Source: Gnetum montanum | Lineage: Eukaryota; Streptophyta; Gnetopsida; Gnetales; Gnetaceae | NCBI GenBank assembly: GCA_015680685.1 | Contig: MNCI01034785.1 | Location: 719,241 to 783,240, forward strand | Length of the DNA stretch: 64,000 nucleotides | Direction of reading: 5' to 3' | Shown: positions 36,013 through 47,639 of the stretch, in pieces | How the letters are laid out: every line of letters starts with the position of its first letter | Position numbering within the stretch: the stretch's first letter is position 1 | The notes under the pieces: generated by a model | Database searches by the model: none | Told to the model about the DNA's origin: nothing | The model's input: the letters and a program-made list of their open reading frames with translations, nothing else | Translations under genes and position numbers: made by a program

Positions 36013-36840
36013 TCGAACTTCACAGATGGGCTAGTTGTCGTATCTAGATAGTTACTCATTGATCGTAGTTCATTATCTTCCCACTTAGACTAGTATTTAC
36101 TTTATCATGTATGGTTTAATCTAGAGTGAGGTGTATGATGTGTTTCCTATCGCTATGCTACTCCTAGAGGCAATGGAAAATAACTTTGATTAACCTAAGA
36201 GGGAAGGATGAAGAGAGTCTAAGCTAGCCTAAGTGCAATGAGCATCCATCCCTTAATCATTTGTATACATCTTGGACCTTGTGCATGAATACAACTAGGA
36301 TTACCAAGCACATGGCCTAGGTACGCTATTGGGATACGAAGTGGTCACACTTGAATGCTCATGATTAAGTCATGCTCATTCGGTGTTTAACAATAGGAAT
36401 AGTAAATGATGGTAAATAAATATTAACTAAGGAAACAATAAATAAAAACAATAATTAACAATAAAAATTAAATAATTAAAACTAAGTGAATGCTACAATG
36501 ATGGAGTAATATCAATCTTTATTTTCAATCATGTGCGTGTCCAAGTACGTCACACTCGAATAAAGGTTCCATACAATTACAAGCATCACACTACAGGCAT
36601 GAACTTGGGAAAATGGTCTAACTCCTATGGAAAAAAACTGTAAGAGCTTCACTACAACTTCAACATAAGATGTCTAAATGTGGTGGGTGCATTCATATTT
36701 ATAGTGGAAAATGAAGTTTGTTTTGATGAGGCCATGTCAACGTGTGGACAAATGTGTTGACAGGGTCATGTTGATGTGATTGTATTAATGGGGCTTCGTC
36801 GACATAGCCCAGTTGACACTATCCACTGGATGATTTATTA
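36013..36840 (-). repeat. 3' LTR of H, end-truncated
   Basis: Matches 41287-42178 in the same orientation from about 41347 onward, so its last 60 bases are missing where it meets the inverted LTR. TATA-like box (minus) at 36696-36703. The right edge TAATAAATC is a decayed TGATGAAGC. Confidence 0.85.
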
Positions 36841-36852
36841 TACCCCCACGAC
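36841..36852 (-). other. Polypurine tract of H
   Basis: The sense strand reads GTCGTGGGGGTA directly before the 3' LTR start. Confidence 0.6.
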
Positions 36853-38180
36853 TAAATAATAACTCATCCTTGAGTCCAAAAAAATGAGAACAAGTGCAAT
36901 TAAGTACACAGTGGATAGGTACGAGATTATTGACTACTAGGAATTTACTCATGCCACAGTGTGAAATTAAACACAATAAAATTCAAACACAAACACAAAG
37001 TGTAGAATGCAAAATTATTGGAACTCATGTGGTTCCTAGTGGTGGTGGCTCCTCCATGGGTGCCTTTCCTTCATCCTTCATTCCAAGCTTCTAAGATTGG
37101 TACCGTTGAAGAAGTGCCTGATGTTTCTCCTCTTCTATCCAAGGATCATGAGCCATCCATGCTGATGTTCTAATGTTTGATGGAGGTAGCACTTCCCATG
37201 GACATGGAAGCTATGGGAACACTTGATTGGCCTTGACATACCATGTCACAAATAGCCATCATTCCTCTTCATAGGCTCTATTCCTGACCTCTCCACCTTT
37301 TACTTGGCTAGATTGTGTAGTGATAGAAGTTGCCTAATGGATGTTGAATGATTGTGCCTCCTACTCTACATGCTCTACATGAGGCCCATAGCCTCTGCCT
37401 CCTCCTGGATGTTTAGTTGCATCTTGAGAATGTCCTCCTTATTGTCCTCCCATCTGTAATCACACAAAGATCAATTATCAATAAGGTTATTTAAAGAAGT
37501 TCAATTATCTCATACCTTACTCATTACCTTGAATAAATGTTGAATTCTTTACTTAGTGTGATTTTAGAGTTAGAAATTTTTTAAGGAAGTTTTCCTAAAA
37601 GTTTAATGTCAGACCTGATTTGTTTAGGTGACACATAAAAAGAACACGTACTGATTCTGAGGAACATTTGATAAAATTATGATAAAGGAAGGAATAGATT
37701 TGGAAATGGAGCACTTAGAGGGTATAAAATTATGTGCTGGTGTGTAATAAGTATAAATTACAAAAGTCACGCAAATGGATCCTCCCCAAAGCAGGTTTCT
37801 ACCTATCATGCCCTTACATAACCACACCTAGAAATTTTTGTAGGCACTAAAAGGGTTAAATGTAGTCCATACCAGTACAAAAAAACACACACACATGTAA
37901 ATACTATCATGATGAGCTATGAGTTTGATGCTACGCAATACATGAGTCAAAAATTCATGAACAATGAGATGAGGTGAATTGTAGAAGGGATTGCAAATAT
38001 TGGGACATGACGTAACTAACCCAGCGCACAATGAATCCTAAGTGTAGGGAATCATTAATACATCATTAGAATGTCACTCTAAAATCAAGACCAAGTCCAT
38101 TTCTCTAATCAGTGACATTGCATTGCTTCATCCAATGATGGGCAACCATAAGAGCACCATGATAGCAAGGTGTACAATCA
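36853..38180. other. H internal, left part: no recognisable gene
   Basis: Degraded sequence. The minus strand has a Glu/Gln-rich readable patch near 37330-37460 (KEDILKMQLNIQEEAEAM) that could belong to a gag or coiled-coil product. No polymerase motif in either direction. Confidence 0.45.
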
Positions 38181-38189
38181 CTTGGCATT

Positions 38190-39885
38190 TTGTCCAAGGG
38201 AGGATTAATTCAAAATTTTTTTGCAGCACATTTTTTTCTTAATCTTTTCTTTCACTCTATTTTTTTATCCACTTTCGCACTTTTTCCTTTCCAATCAATG
38301 AATCAAAGAAGCCACCAACCTTCAGGCATGGATGCATGTCTTTCTAGTGGGACCCCCAGAATAGTATTGAGTTTCTTTATTAAGTGCCTTTATTACTCTT
38401 ACTTCCATTTTTTGCTAGATCTACAAGGATCTTAGTACAACCAAGCTTCATGATAGCACTCACAAATGTCACCAAAAAGAATCCACAAGTCCCCTTAATG
38501 TCACACCATGGCTTTTCCCTCTTAGTCCATCATTTTTCGCTTTGGGCATAATAAACACAAAATTACTTTTAAGTTTTCATAATGACAAGAACATCATCAT
38601 ACCCAGAGTAGCACCTCTTATTAATAGGATGTTTGGGTGGATGTGGTGAGCTCGTTGTCCAAGTAATTAGTCACTTGAGACTTGATAACATAGAACAATA
38701 CCTCAACCAATGAGTCACATGAGTGTTTTACTCATAGATGAGATTACCCATAAAAAGATGAAAAGATAAAACAACAAATTAAAAGATAAAAAATTGTAAA
38801 ATTGAATAAAAGGAAAAAAATTTATTAATTCTGCTTGTGAGAATGGAGGATATCCCTCATAAGTAAACTTTTGGCCATGGCTAGAATTAATAAATGAAAA
38901 CTGTGGATCCATGCATGTTGGAAATATTAGAGTATGGTCATGTCCAAACCATTAGGTGTCTTTTGATGTGGTGGCTGGAATGTACCCAAATTGGGATGCA
39001 CACACTTGATTAAAGTAGGCATAGTGGGGTAGATTATAAGATGTGGTCATGTGATAAGAAGCTGACCCACCATGGCACTCAGACCATAAGACGATATGTA
39101 AGGATCAATATGTCTCCCCACATTGTTATATTCATTGGGCCACATGGTTTTTGGAGTGTTGATGGGTGGCCCTATTAAGATAGAAGGAGGCATTGAGTTT
39201 GAAGGAGAAGGTGCATCACAGTGCTGGACTTATACTAAGTTGGTTGATGCAATGGTTTCAGAACTGTGTTGTCTCTTTCTATGGTCATGCCTAAATAAAG
39301 GATGCTTTTGCCATTGTGGAGGGCCTCCACTACTATTGATAGTAGCAGCACAACTAACGTTCATGGGTTGATGCTGTGTTGCAAAACCTTCTAGCACAAC
39401 TGGTGGCGATGTAGATGGAGGTGAATGAATGAGAATATTGAGGGCAAAGAGAAGTGTAAGAAACATGAGGTGGTGATCTTGTTGGAGAGGACATGGGTTG
39501 ATAGTACTCAGGAGAATGATAACGATGTGGTGAAATAAAGGATGTTGACCCAGTCTGAGAAATAGAATGTTGAACATACTAAGTTCTTGGGTTCGAATGG
39601 TAGGAAGGGTGTGACCAGTCTGACAGTGGCTTCCCCCATGATTGGGGCTTTTGCCACTACGGTTGAACCTAGTATTTCTGTATGAAATTGGAATGTAACA
39701 TTCCTTCACAATGCTCATGTAAATGTAACAAGATTGGACATTGGCCTTTGGGATGATCGTACAAGTAAATATTACATTGATACGTATGATTGGTAGTTTA
39801 GTTCCTATCCTTATTCTCTTCAACCCTTTTTTCTAATTGTATAGTAGTTTTCTATCCTATTTCTTGGTTCATCATGGTTCTACCT
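38190..39885 (-). pseudogene. H Ser/Tyr/Pro/His-rich coding remnant downstream of gag
   Basis: On the minus strand, mixed frames give strongly biased protein. At about 39620-39420 it is rich in Ser, Pro, Tyr and His (for example HRYHSPEYYQPMSSPTRSPP). At 39090-38820 it is Tyr/Ser/Thr/Phe-rich (SYHMTTSYNLPHYAYFNQ and, from 38912, a 65-codon open piece). The bias persists over about 800 bases, which argues for former coding sequence with low complexity rather than chance. It follows gag in the direction of translation, so it may be a gag C-terminal extension. The 197-codon frame at 39230-39823 is a shifted reading of the same DNA. No named domain recognised. Confidence 0.45.
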
Positions 39886-40690
39886 CTAATAGTGCTGGAA
39901 TATTCTCCACATTTTTTTGTGTATCCATTCCATCATCTTATTGATCTTTGCCTCAATTTCATCTAGTGATTGTAGTATTGGCAAAGATGATTCCACCTCC
40001 TTGAGGTGAGTTGATGTCTCATCTTCATGATCATGGACCTTTGCTAATTCAATATTTTGGTCCCATTGAGAACTTTCAACATTTTCCCATTTAGCCATTT
40101 CTCCTTCTTCATTTGCTACTAGCTTAATAAGCTTGTAGAATTGGTGGGTTTGTAGCTTGTATGGTTGACCTTGGGCATACATTCCTAAGGTTTCCCTTGT
40201 TTCATTACGGAGCCCATCCATGATATGGTACATTAGCCTTTCCTCAGAGAATCCATGGCTTGGGCAATTGTTTAACAATGAATAGTATCTTTCTAAGGCC
40301 ATGTCCAAGGGTTCATGCTGCCCCTATTTCCATTCTCATATTTTTCTCCTCAAGGTTGACACTCTTGCATAGGTTTGATATCTTTCATTGAAGAGTTCTA
40401 CCATTGTCGACCAATGTCGAATTGATTGTGATCTTAAGAACCTATACCATACTTTTACTTGGCCAACAAGTGTCATAGGAAAGAGCTTAAGGTTTTTCCA
40501 CCCATTATCAATATTTTTCCATACATAGGCATCGTAGAATGCTTGTAAATGATGTTGAAGATCTAAATCAAAACCTTCTAAAAACTTGGAAAAGTTATTT
40601 AAATCAAGCTTGGGTAGACAACTTTCCTTGCGATGCCTGTGGGGTATTCGAATAGCCTCTTGTATATGCATTAGGCTCTTAGTGTCCAAT
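39886..40690 (-). pseudogene. H gag (retrotransposon gag family, broken by stops)
   Basis: Two open pieces, 40336-40689 and 39886-40308, lie in one frame 381 bases apart at their starts, separated by a few stops. The first contains the gag core: LDLNNFSKFLEG, then LFPMTLVGQVKVWYRFL and SIRHWSTMVELFNERY, matching the W-x2-L and F-x3-Y pattern of the retrotransposon gag domain. The second continues with CPSHGFSEERLMYHIMDGL and a Glu-rich tail that is probably helical. Capsid role by family. No zinc knuckle seen. Confidence 0.8.
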
Positions 40691-41267
40691 AGAGGTTCAT
40701 CATGAATTTATGAGTCGGGATGATGTTGTCTTCATTCATGTTGGCATTTCTAACTTTGCCCATGGGCTTAATTTTTATTTCTACATTGACCCCTTGAAAG
40801 ATTGTCATCTATGTCACAATCTAACATTGAAGGAGCAGAGGGAGAGAAAGAACTGGAAGACTTTTCATGACTTTTTTAAGTCTCCCAATCATCCCTGGAT
40901 AGATTCTTGTTAACTATTAAGAAGGTCTTAGGCCTTACGAGCTGCCTTGTTCTATGGGATGTCCCATCCTCACTAGAGGTGCTAGATTTGGATGACAACA
41001 TTTTGTGAGTACTATCGAGGTGCTCATGATCATGGGAGACCCTTTCATAGGGTTGAGTACTCCTAACTTCATCTTCATCATTATATATTTCTTTGGTTCT
41101 CCAATGAATTGCCTAACTAATTTTTGCATTATCATATTCTTGTGAGAGAGACATTGTTATCAATTGTGTGTGACTTATTTGTAATTAGTTCCTTTCTAAA
41201 AGATATATCTTCAAAGTTTTGTTACGACAATCTTGGATGATGTAACTAATCTAAATAACTAGCATCA
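40691..41267. other. H leader between primer site and gag
   Basis: About 580 bases with short frames only. The frames at 40710-40913 (+) and 40935-41135 (-) have no recognisable content. Confidence 0.5.
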
Positions 41268-41285
41268 TCCCCAGCAATGATGCCA
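41268..41285 (-). other. Primer-binding site of H (tRNA-Asp type, decayed)
   Basis: The sense strand reads TGGCATCATTGCTGGGGA one base inside the LTR. The common plant gypsy tRNA-Asp site is TGGCGCCGTTGCCGGGGA. All four differences are G-to-A or C-to-T, three at CpG positions, the pattern expected from methylated cytosine deamination. Confidence 0.85.
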
Positions 41286-41286
41286 A

Positions 41287-42178
41287 TGATGAGTGGTGAG
41301 GTACCCCTACACTCAACCATATGAATAAGAGCGTTTCACACATGATCTAGTCGAACTTCACAGACAAGCTAGTTGTGGTATCTAGATATTTACTCGTTGA
41401 TTGTAGTTCACTATCTTCCCACCTAGACTATTATTTGCTTTGTTTTGTATGGTTTAGTCTAGAGTGAGGTGTATGATGTGTTTCTTATCACTATGCTACT
41501 CCTAGAGGTAATGGAAAATAACTTTGATTAACCTAAGAGGGAAAGGGTGAAGAGAGTCTAAGCTAGCCTAAGTGCAATGAGCATATGTCCCTAATCATTT
41601 GTACACATCTTGGACCTCGTGCACAAATACCACTGGGATTACCAAGCGCATGGCCTAGGTATGCTACTAGGATACCAAGTAGTCACACTTGAATGCTTGT
41701 GATTAAGTTGTACTCATTTGGAATTTAACAACAAGAATAGTAAATGATGGTAAAGAAATATTAACCAAGGAAATAATAAATAATAAGAAAAATTAACAAT
41801 ACCAATTAAAAAATTAAAATTAAGTGAATGCTACAATGATGGAGTAATCTCAATCTTTATTTCCGATCATGTGCATATCCAAGTATGTCACACTCGAATA
41901 AAGGTTCCGTACAATTACAAGCATCACACTGCAGGCATGCACTTGGGAAAATAGTCTAACTCCTATAGAAACAAACTACAAGATCTTTGCTACAACTTGA
42001 ACATAAGATGCCTAAATGTGGTAGGTGCATGCATATTTATAGTAGAAAATGAACTCTGCATTGATGAGGCCACGTCAACATGTGGACAAATGCGTTAATG
42101 GGGTCACGTTGATGCAGCAGCGTTGACAAAGCTTCATCGATGCAACCTAGTCAATGTTGTCCACTAGATGCTTCATCA
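41287..42178 (-). repeat. 5' LTR of H
   Basis: 892 bases with perfect hexamer ends TGATGA...TCATCA. TATA-like TATAAATA (minus) at 42034-42041, flanked by CTAC and TGCATG as in the other two copies. Confidence 0.9.
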
Positions 42179-45100
42179 CTAGTGAGCACTAACTAGGTAA
42201 ATGAGTTGTGGTAGGTTATCATGAAAGCTATGTCATGGACATGGTATAACTATGATTGAATGACATGTGATTTATCTATTTAATTTTAAATTTAACTTGG
42301 TCATTAATTAGATTAATTTGGAGGAAGGTATATGAGTCACATGGATCTTGGAAGTAGACAAGAGAGAGTAGCTAGATCACATGGGTTTTGGGAGTAGATG
42401 AACTAAGGAAGAAGTCTTTAAAAACTACACACACTTCCTTAACCTGAGCTTTCTTGACCTCTTAGATATTGGGGTAGGATGCTACTAGGTTGGAGGCATA
42501 TGTGGAGTGTGGTGTTCTAGGGAGCATGTGGAAGTGACTCATTTAAAAAATATATAGGAACATTCTAGGAGAGTAATCTTGGCTCCCTTTTCATGGTTGT
42601 TTCAATTCATATGGTTTTTCATAGATTGTAGTTAGATTTCGTTTTAATGAATGAAAAATCTTGTAGATTTAGCATATTTGGAATGGGTATTTCTTTCACA
42701 TTCTAAATCTATAATTTCATTACTGGATTTGTTGTTTTTCCTAATTTAAAGTACTTTCTATGAACTTTGCATTTTGAGGGTTTTATAATGCTCGATAAAA
42801 TGCTCATATCTCTCTCTATACTTTGAATTTGGTTATGATCTATCTATTTTTGGATTCCTTAAGACATTATCTACAACTTGATGAAGGAATTACATTGGAA
42901 TTCATTATAGATAAGACACTACATGTTATTCTTTCAATGCTATCCAGAATCATAGAAATTTTAATAGGGTCTAGACTTAAGGATATATCTCTATGTTGAT
43001 TATGTTTCTAGTTCTAAAATTTCATATGATACTTAGCATGAATACCATCCAAATCCAAATAGAAGAACTATAAATTAGGTTGTGTAGTTAGATTTATGAT
43101 TCCATCTTTGAGGGTTATCTAAATTTATGTAGAAATCTAAAAGAGAAATTCATCTATTAATAGCTACTTATCTATAGGTTAGTTTCTCCTAAAATTTTTA
43201 TGAGGCTTATACATGGATTTCAAATTGTCAACCAAAGTAAAAGAAGTAAAAAATATTATTTTTGATAGAGTTATAAGAAATTTACTCTTAGTCACTCATT
43301 CTATCTCTCTTTCTAATTACTTATAATGTTGGATTGATATCTATTACTATGAATTTGTAAGTCTTTAAATATATTTCTAGTAACTAAGTATGGATATTAG
43401 CTTTTAGATGGATCATTAATTATGAAGAAATTTGTAGGGATGTGTGAGTTATAGGAGTTTCATTTATGGTTGTAGTTTGCCTAATATCTAGTAAAACATA
43501 GTTTGAGAAGTTGAATTCTAGTGATGTTGTTGGGAGATGTATATCATTTTTTGAATGTGATCCTTGGCATTTCTATATCTCTTTTGAATTTTTTGTTGGA
43601 TATTACCCATTGAAAGTTTTGAAAGGAATTGAATTTTAATTTATTATTGAATCTTTTGGCCTTTGGGGTAAGTATCTTGTTGTGCTTGGTCTTGTGATTT
43701 GGCATGTTGTGAATTTGGAGGATTGGATCTCTTTAATATGTCTTGTAACCTTGGTTGATTAGATTTTTTTTTTTTTTGATTCTTAAACCATTGAATTTGT
43801 TGGGACATGCCAGATTGTTAATCTTGGAATTACTATCGAACATGTTAGATTGCTGGGATTTGGATTGCAGTATGACATGTTGGTTTGATGGCCCTTTTGC
43901 TAGCTTATGTAAAAATGATGTTGAATCCCTCCACCATCAATGATAGTTTACCATATTTTGATGATTGAAAGATGGATGGATGATGTCATGATTTGATTGT
44001 TTACTCTATGTTGGATGATGAAGCTAGCACTAAGTTTGTGGCTAATTGGAGATGGGCTCCTTGGAGTTAATTCTTATTATTGACCCTCACTATCAGTGCA
44101 TCAGTGTGGATCTTACTATAAGCCCCATCTAGTAAGAGAGGGTTTTCCATGGCACATTAGTCTTGGATGGTTGGTTCTTCTAGAATGTTATAGGTAAGAT
44201 CCACTAAGACATCTCTAACACCAACATTTGTGGAAACCTAAGTGGGGATCCAATGGGACAGCTTGGTTCATTAAGACTAATAAATCCATGTGCATGGTAA
44301 TTTGATATTTTGTTGGAAACATTAATTTGAAACTTTAAAGCATTCATGAAAACTTGATACACATTGACACTAAGTGTGGTGCATGTTAGCCTCCTTGTTT
44401 GTTCGATTGATGAATGAAATGGATGAATGTGGGTATTGGACCATTACGATGGTTAAACGGATTGATTCCATGCTTGTTGGATAATTGTATGCATTGTATT
44501 TTTGGCATGTTTGTGGATTTTTAGTTCCATGTTGATGCATGATCTTAGATGTTTGTGATGGATTTATGTTTAGATATGATTTTCCATGATTGTTTTGCAG
44601 TTTATCATGCCCTACCTAGCTCCCATGAGACCTATCCTTGATTTAGTCAATAGATGGTGCCAAGGTTAATCACTCAATAACAGATGATATTTTTGTTTTA
44701 TGTATAAGTATTTTGGTCTAGGAAGAGCATGGAGTGCATGTGGTACCTTAGAGATGTTCATAACATGTGTTGCAATTATAATTTTCTATTTCATAAGTAG
44801 ATGTATATAAATATGATTCATGTGCTTAGCCTTTTATAGTAGACTTGTATGAATTATGAATTATGTAGTAAGAATAAGAACCTATCAGATATCTTTATGT
44901 AAGATGTATTTTGATAGGATAATTATAAAATTTATAATGTTATTGAATTTGAGATTTCTTTATTACTTGCTTGTAATTTAAATCTATATTACTTATATAT
45001 ATATTTATCTTAATATTAAAAAATATAATTTGTTCATATTTTCCTACCATCATTTAATATCTTCTTTATCCTTTTGGTCATGGCTTAACCATACTTTGTT

Positions 45101-45211
45101 TCATTGTGTTAGAATGAATCTATTTCATTACTTTGCCATGATTAACCTTTGTTATCCATTCTTACCTCATGTAATGCTCTTCATTCTAAGGATAGAAAGA
45201 AGTGTGTTACA

Positions 45212-45268
45212 AGTTAATATTAAAAAGTAGGTTTGGAAATTTCCTCATTTTCCATAGTTTGTTTAGTA
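45212..45268 (+). other. E leader, primer site not recognised
   Basis: The first bases after the 5' LTR (AGTTAATATTAAAAAGTAGG) do not match the usual tRNA-Met site; it is probably mutated beyond recognition. Confidence 0.4.
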
Positions 45269-46380
45269 ATGGCAGGTGCTAGGCAAAGTTGTGGCTAAGG
45301 TAGAAGGATACATGTTGGACATAGTCAACCAATCCAAATGCCTAAACCTATTATTAACTAAGTGGAGAAGCCTTCAATAGAACCTCGTGTAGAGAATGTG
45401 ACCTCAATACCACTATCAAATGAGGGGATAATCCAAGTTGATTTCAACTACTATATGGAGTAATTCTTCATTCAACACATGGAAGGGAACATATTACAAT
45501 CGAAATCTATGATAGTTTTAAGGAAATGTGGTAGTAGGACATCCATGAAGTAGGAACTTATGGAATAGTTTCCTAAGCTTAGATCACCAACATTTAAATG
45601 ATAGGAGGATCCTACCATAGTTATGGAATCACTTGAGGAGGTCATCAAGATCTTTAAGCTATTAGGATGCACTCCAAAATAGCAAACACATTTGGCCACC
45701 TTTTAGTTCAATGGTTCTGTCAAGCAATGATGCGATGTAGTGGAGCTTGCACATCATTGGAAGGATCAAGATGTGCATTGGATTGATTTTTTGCAAGTGT
45801 TCAACTAACACTATGCACTTGTAAATTTTGTGAAGGCTAAAGTAGATGAATTTCATAGCCTCTACTGGGGTTGTAAGTCAGTGAATGAGGATGAGAGTAA
45901 GTCTTCAAAGCTAATTATGTATGTTTCCCACATACATGGGGATGGAATGGTAAGAGCTAGTTGATTCATTCAAGGCCTTCATGCTTCAATTAAGGACCAT
46001 ATCCTCCCTAAACATCATCTAACATATGAGGAAGCTCAAGTTACTACATTGGAGTTGGAACATAGTTAAGGGATAGAAGTAGCACATTGTGATTGTTATC
46101 ATAAGAGGATCCAATCCTCTTTTGGAAAGTTTGATGGATCAAAATGTGCTTGTGGTATTGTTCTTGAAAGGGCTCAATTTCAACAACATTCTATAAGATG
46201 CGGAATCTTTCAAGGGCAGATCACTTATTATAGTTGTGGTAAAGTTGGGCATACTAGGCAAGAATGCCCAAACTATCATAATTGTGGCTAGCCTGGCCAC
46301 AAGAGTTTTAATTTTCCAAATAATTTTAGGAATGGTGGCTCTTAAAAAGGAGGAAAAATCTCTAGGAGACTATGGTGGTG
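45269..46380 (+). pseudogene. E gag (chromovirus)
   Basis: ATG at 45269. The frame is recognisable to about 46380 despite roughly ten stops, several of them TAG or TGA in place of Trp, Gln or Arg. The capsid core includes LEEVIKIFKLLGC, ATF..NGSVKQ and VELAHHWKDQDVHWIDFLQVFN, characteristic of chromovirus gag. Two nucleic-acid knuckles follow at about 46225-46320 (SCGKVGHTRQEC, then NCG-x-PGHKSFNF), each with Cys-to-Tyr or Cys-to-Phe losses. Capsid and RNA binding by family; inactive here. Confidence 0.85.
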
Positions 46381-46406
46381 CTAGAACATAGGCTCGTTTT
46401 TATGCT

Positions 46407-46712
46407 TTGATTGATCAACCAATGGAGGAACAACCTAACATAATGATGGAGACAAGAGGTAATCTTGAAGTTTTGATTCTCTTCGACCCTGGTGCTAGTC
46501 ATTCTTTTTCTAATCCTTTAGTAATTAAAAGGATGGGCTCATTATATGAGCCCCTAGCCCAAGGGCTTACTGTTAGTACTATTGATGGTAGTACACTTGT
46601 TGTGGACCAAGTTTGTAGATTTATTCCTTTAATCATCCAAGATGTTCCTTGGTCATATGACCTCCATGTCATAAGCCTAGGAGATTACAATATCATTCTA
46701 GGGATGGATTAG
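46407..46712 (+). pseudogene. E aspartic protease
   Basis: 101 open codons. VLILFDPGASHSF (Asp27) stands where chromoviruses have DTGASHSF; Thr is replaced by Pro next to the catalytic Asp. The frame ends with ILGMD followed by TAG in place of the Trp codon of the conserved ILGMDWL. It would cleave the polyprotein; almost certainly inactive. Confidence 0.88.
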
Positions 46713-46979
46713 TTAGTGCATTTCTAGGATAGCCTAGATTATCATAAGACATTATCATTAGTAGCAAAGAAGGATGTGCATGTGATTGCGCACATGAAGC
46801 CTCGCAAGATCAAGATAGACCTAGCTTCATTAAGATCTTTTCTTTTTTTATTATGGGAAGGTTATCCTTGCTTTGTGGTCTCTGTCAGTGAGATTTCTTC
46901 ATAATTGGGAATTGATCAAATCCCTGTGGCCCATGAATTTTTTTGTCTTCTAATGAGAGTTTCTAGGGTTGCCTTCTAG

Positions 46980-47620
46980 ATGAGAGGTAGAGTTGAATTT
47001 GATCTCAAAAATAGTATTGAACCTATCCCCAAAGCTTCACATAAAATTTCATCTATCAAGTTTTTAGAACTAAAAGCCCAACTTTAGGAAATCCTAGATA
47101 AAGGTTTTATTTTTCCAAGTGTGTCTTCTTGGGGAACTCCTATCATCTTTGTCAAAAAGAAGGATGGAAGCATGAGCTTATGCATAAACTACTATCAACT
47201 AGATCATGTAATGGTAACGAACATGTATCCTTTTCCTTGCATAGATGACATGTTTGACCAATTGAGGGAAGCTCAAGTATTCTCAAAGATAGATTTAAAG
47301 TCCAAATACCACCAAGTTCACATTAGAGAAGGAGATATTTCTAAGAATTCCTTCAACATGCGATATGAGCATTATGAGTTATTGGTTCTATCATTTAAAC
47401 CAACTAATGCTCCAATAGTATTTATGCATCTCATGAATATTGTCATGAGGCCATACCTAGATAAATTTTTCATTATTTTCATTGATTACATATTCATATA
47501 TTTAAAATCAGATGACCTACATGAGCATAATCTAAGAATCATCTTGTAGATACTTAAAGAACATCAACTCTATGCCTAACCTTCAAAGTGGTCATTTTGG
47601 CATCGTGAGATTCAATTCTT
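46980..47620 (+). pseudogene. E reverse transcriptase
   Basis: Begins with a decayed linker (SIEPIPKASHKISSIKFLELK). The 142-codon open piece 47121-47549 then carries [42 protein letters not shown] and the polymerase C region. There the catalytic box reads FIDYIFIY instead of F-x-DD-I-x-IY, so the second Asp is lost; the upstream MPFGLTNAP motif reads LSFKPTNAP. Typical Ty3/gypsy RT order, inactive. Confidence 0.9.
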
Positions 47621-47639
47621 AGGTCATGTTTTCTCAAAG

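Larger units (their letters stand above)
35124..42178. mobile_element. Composite H: gypsy element with inverted LTR ends
   Basis: 7055 bases between perfect CTAGT duplications. Both outer ends are the LTR start TGATGAAGCATC, pointing inward. Layout: plus-oriented LTR (35124-36012), immediately joined to a minus-oriented LTR lacking about 60 bases of its end (36013-36840), then a minus-strand internal region (36841-41286) with polypurine tract, gag and primer site, then the minus-oriented 5' LTR (41287-42178). Everything from 36013 rightward is an ordinary minus-strand gypsy element; the extra plus LTR is the anomaly. No RT or integrase is seen. The tRNA-Asp-type primer site and the gag suggest an Athila-like or similar non-chromovirus gypsy lineage (inference). 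Confidence 0.88.
27960..43299. repeat. Arm 2 of the large inverted duplication
   Basis: This is the inverted partner of arm 1. From inside outwards it holds the start of the copia C gag, its 5' LTR, a short gypsy LTR piece, D (LTR, gag, protease, integrase), the F 3' LTR and internal part, and the start of the E 5' LTR. Composite H (35124-42178) is an insertion private to this arm. The match to arm 1 runs to the window edge (position 1 pairs with about 43299), so the true arm may be longer. The spacer between the arms is about 10.3 kb. Confidence 0.88.
34946..45211 (+). repeat. 5' LTR of E, interrupted by H
   Basis: Segments 34946-35123 and 42184-45211 join, after removal of H and one CTAGT, into about 3.2 kb matching 49738-52908. 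The copy at 1-1269 shows the same joint uninterrupted. Confidence 0.88.

Noticed and set aside
39123-39371. Plus-strand 82-codon frame with Cys-rich end
   Set aside because: It is antisense to the biased H coding remnant and has no recognised motif.
39230-39823. 197-codon minus frame, the longest in H
   Set aside because: The neighbouring frame of the same strand shows the stronger Ser/Tyr/Pro bias, so this is probably a shifted reading.
35124-42178. DNA transposon with about 0.9-kb terminal inverted repeats
   Set aside because: The termini are LTRs with TATA box, primer site and polypurine tract of a gypsy element, and the duplication is 5 bp. No transposase is seen.
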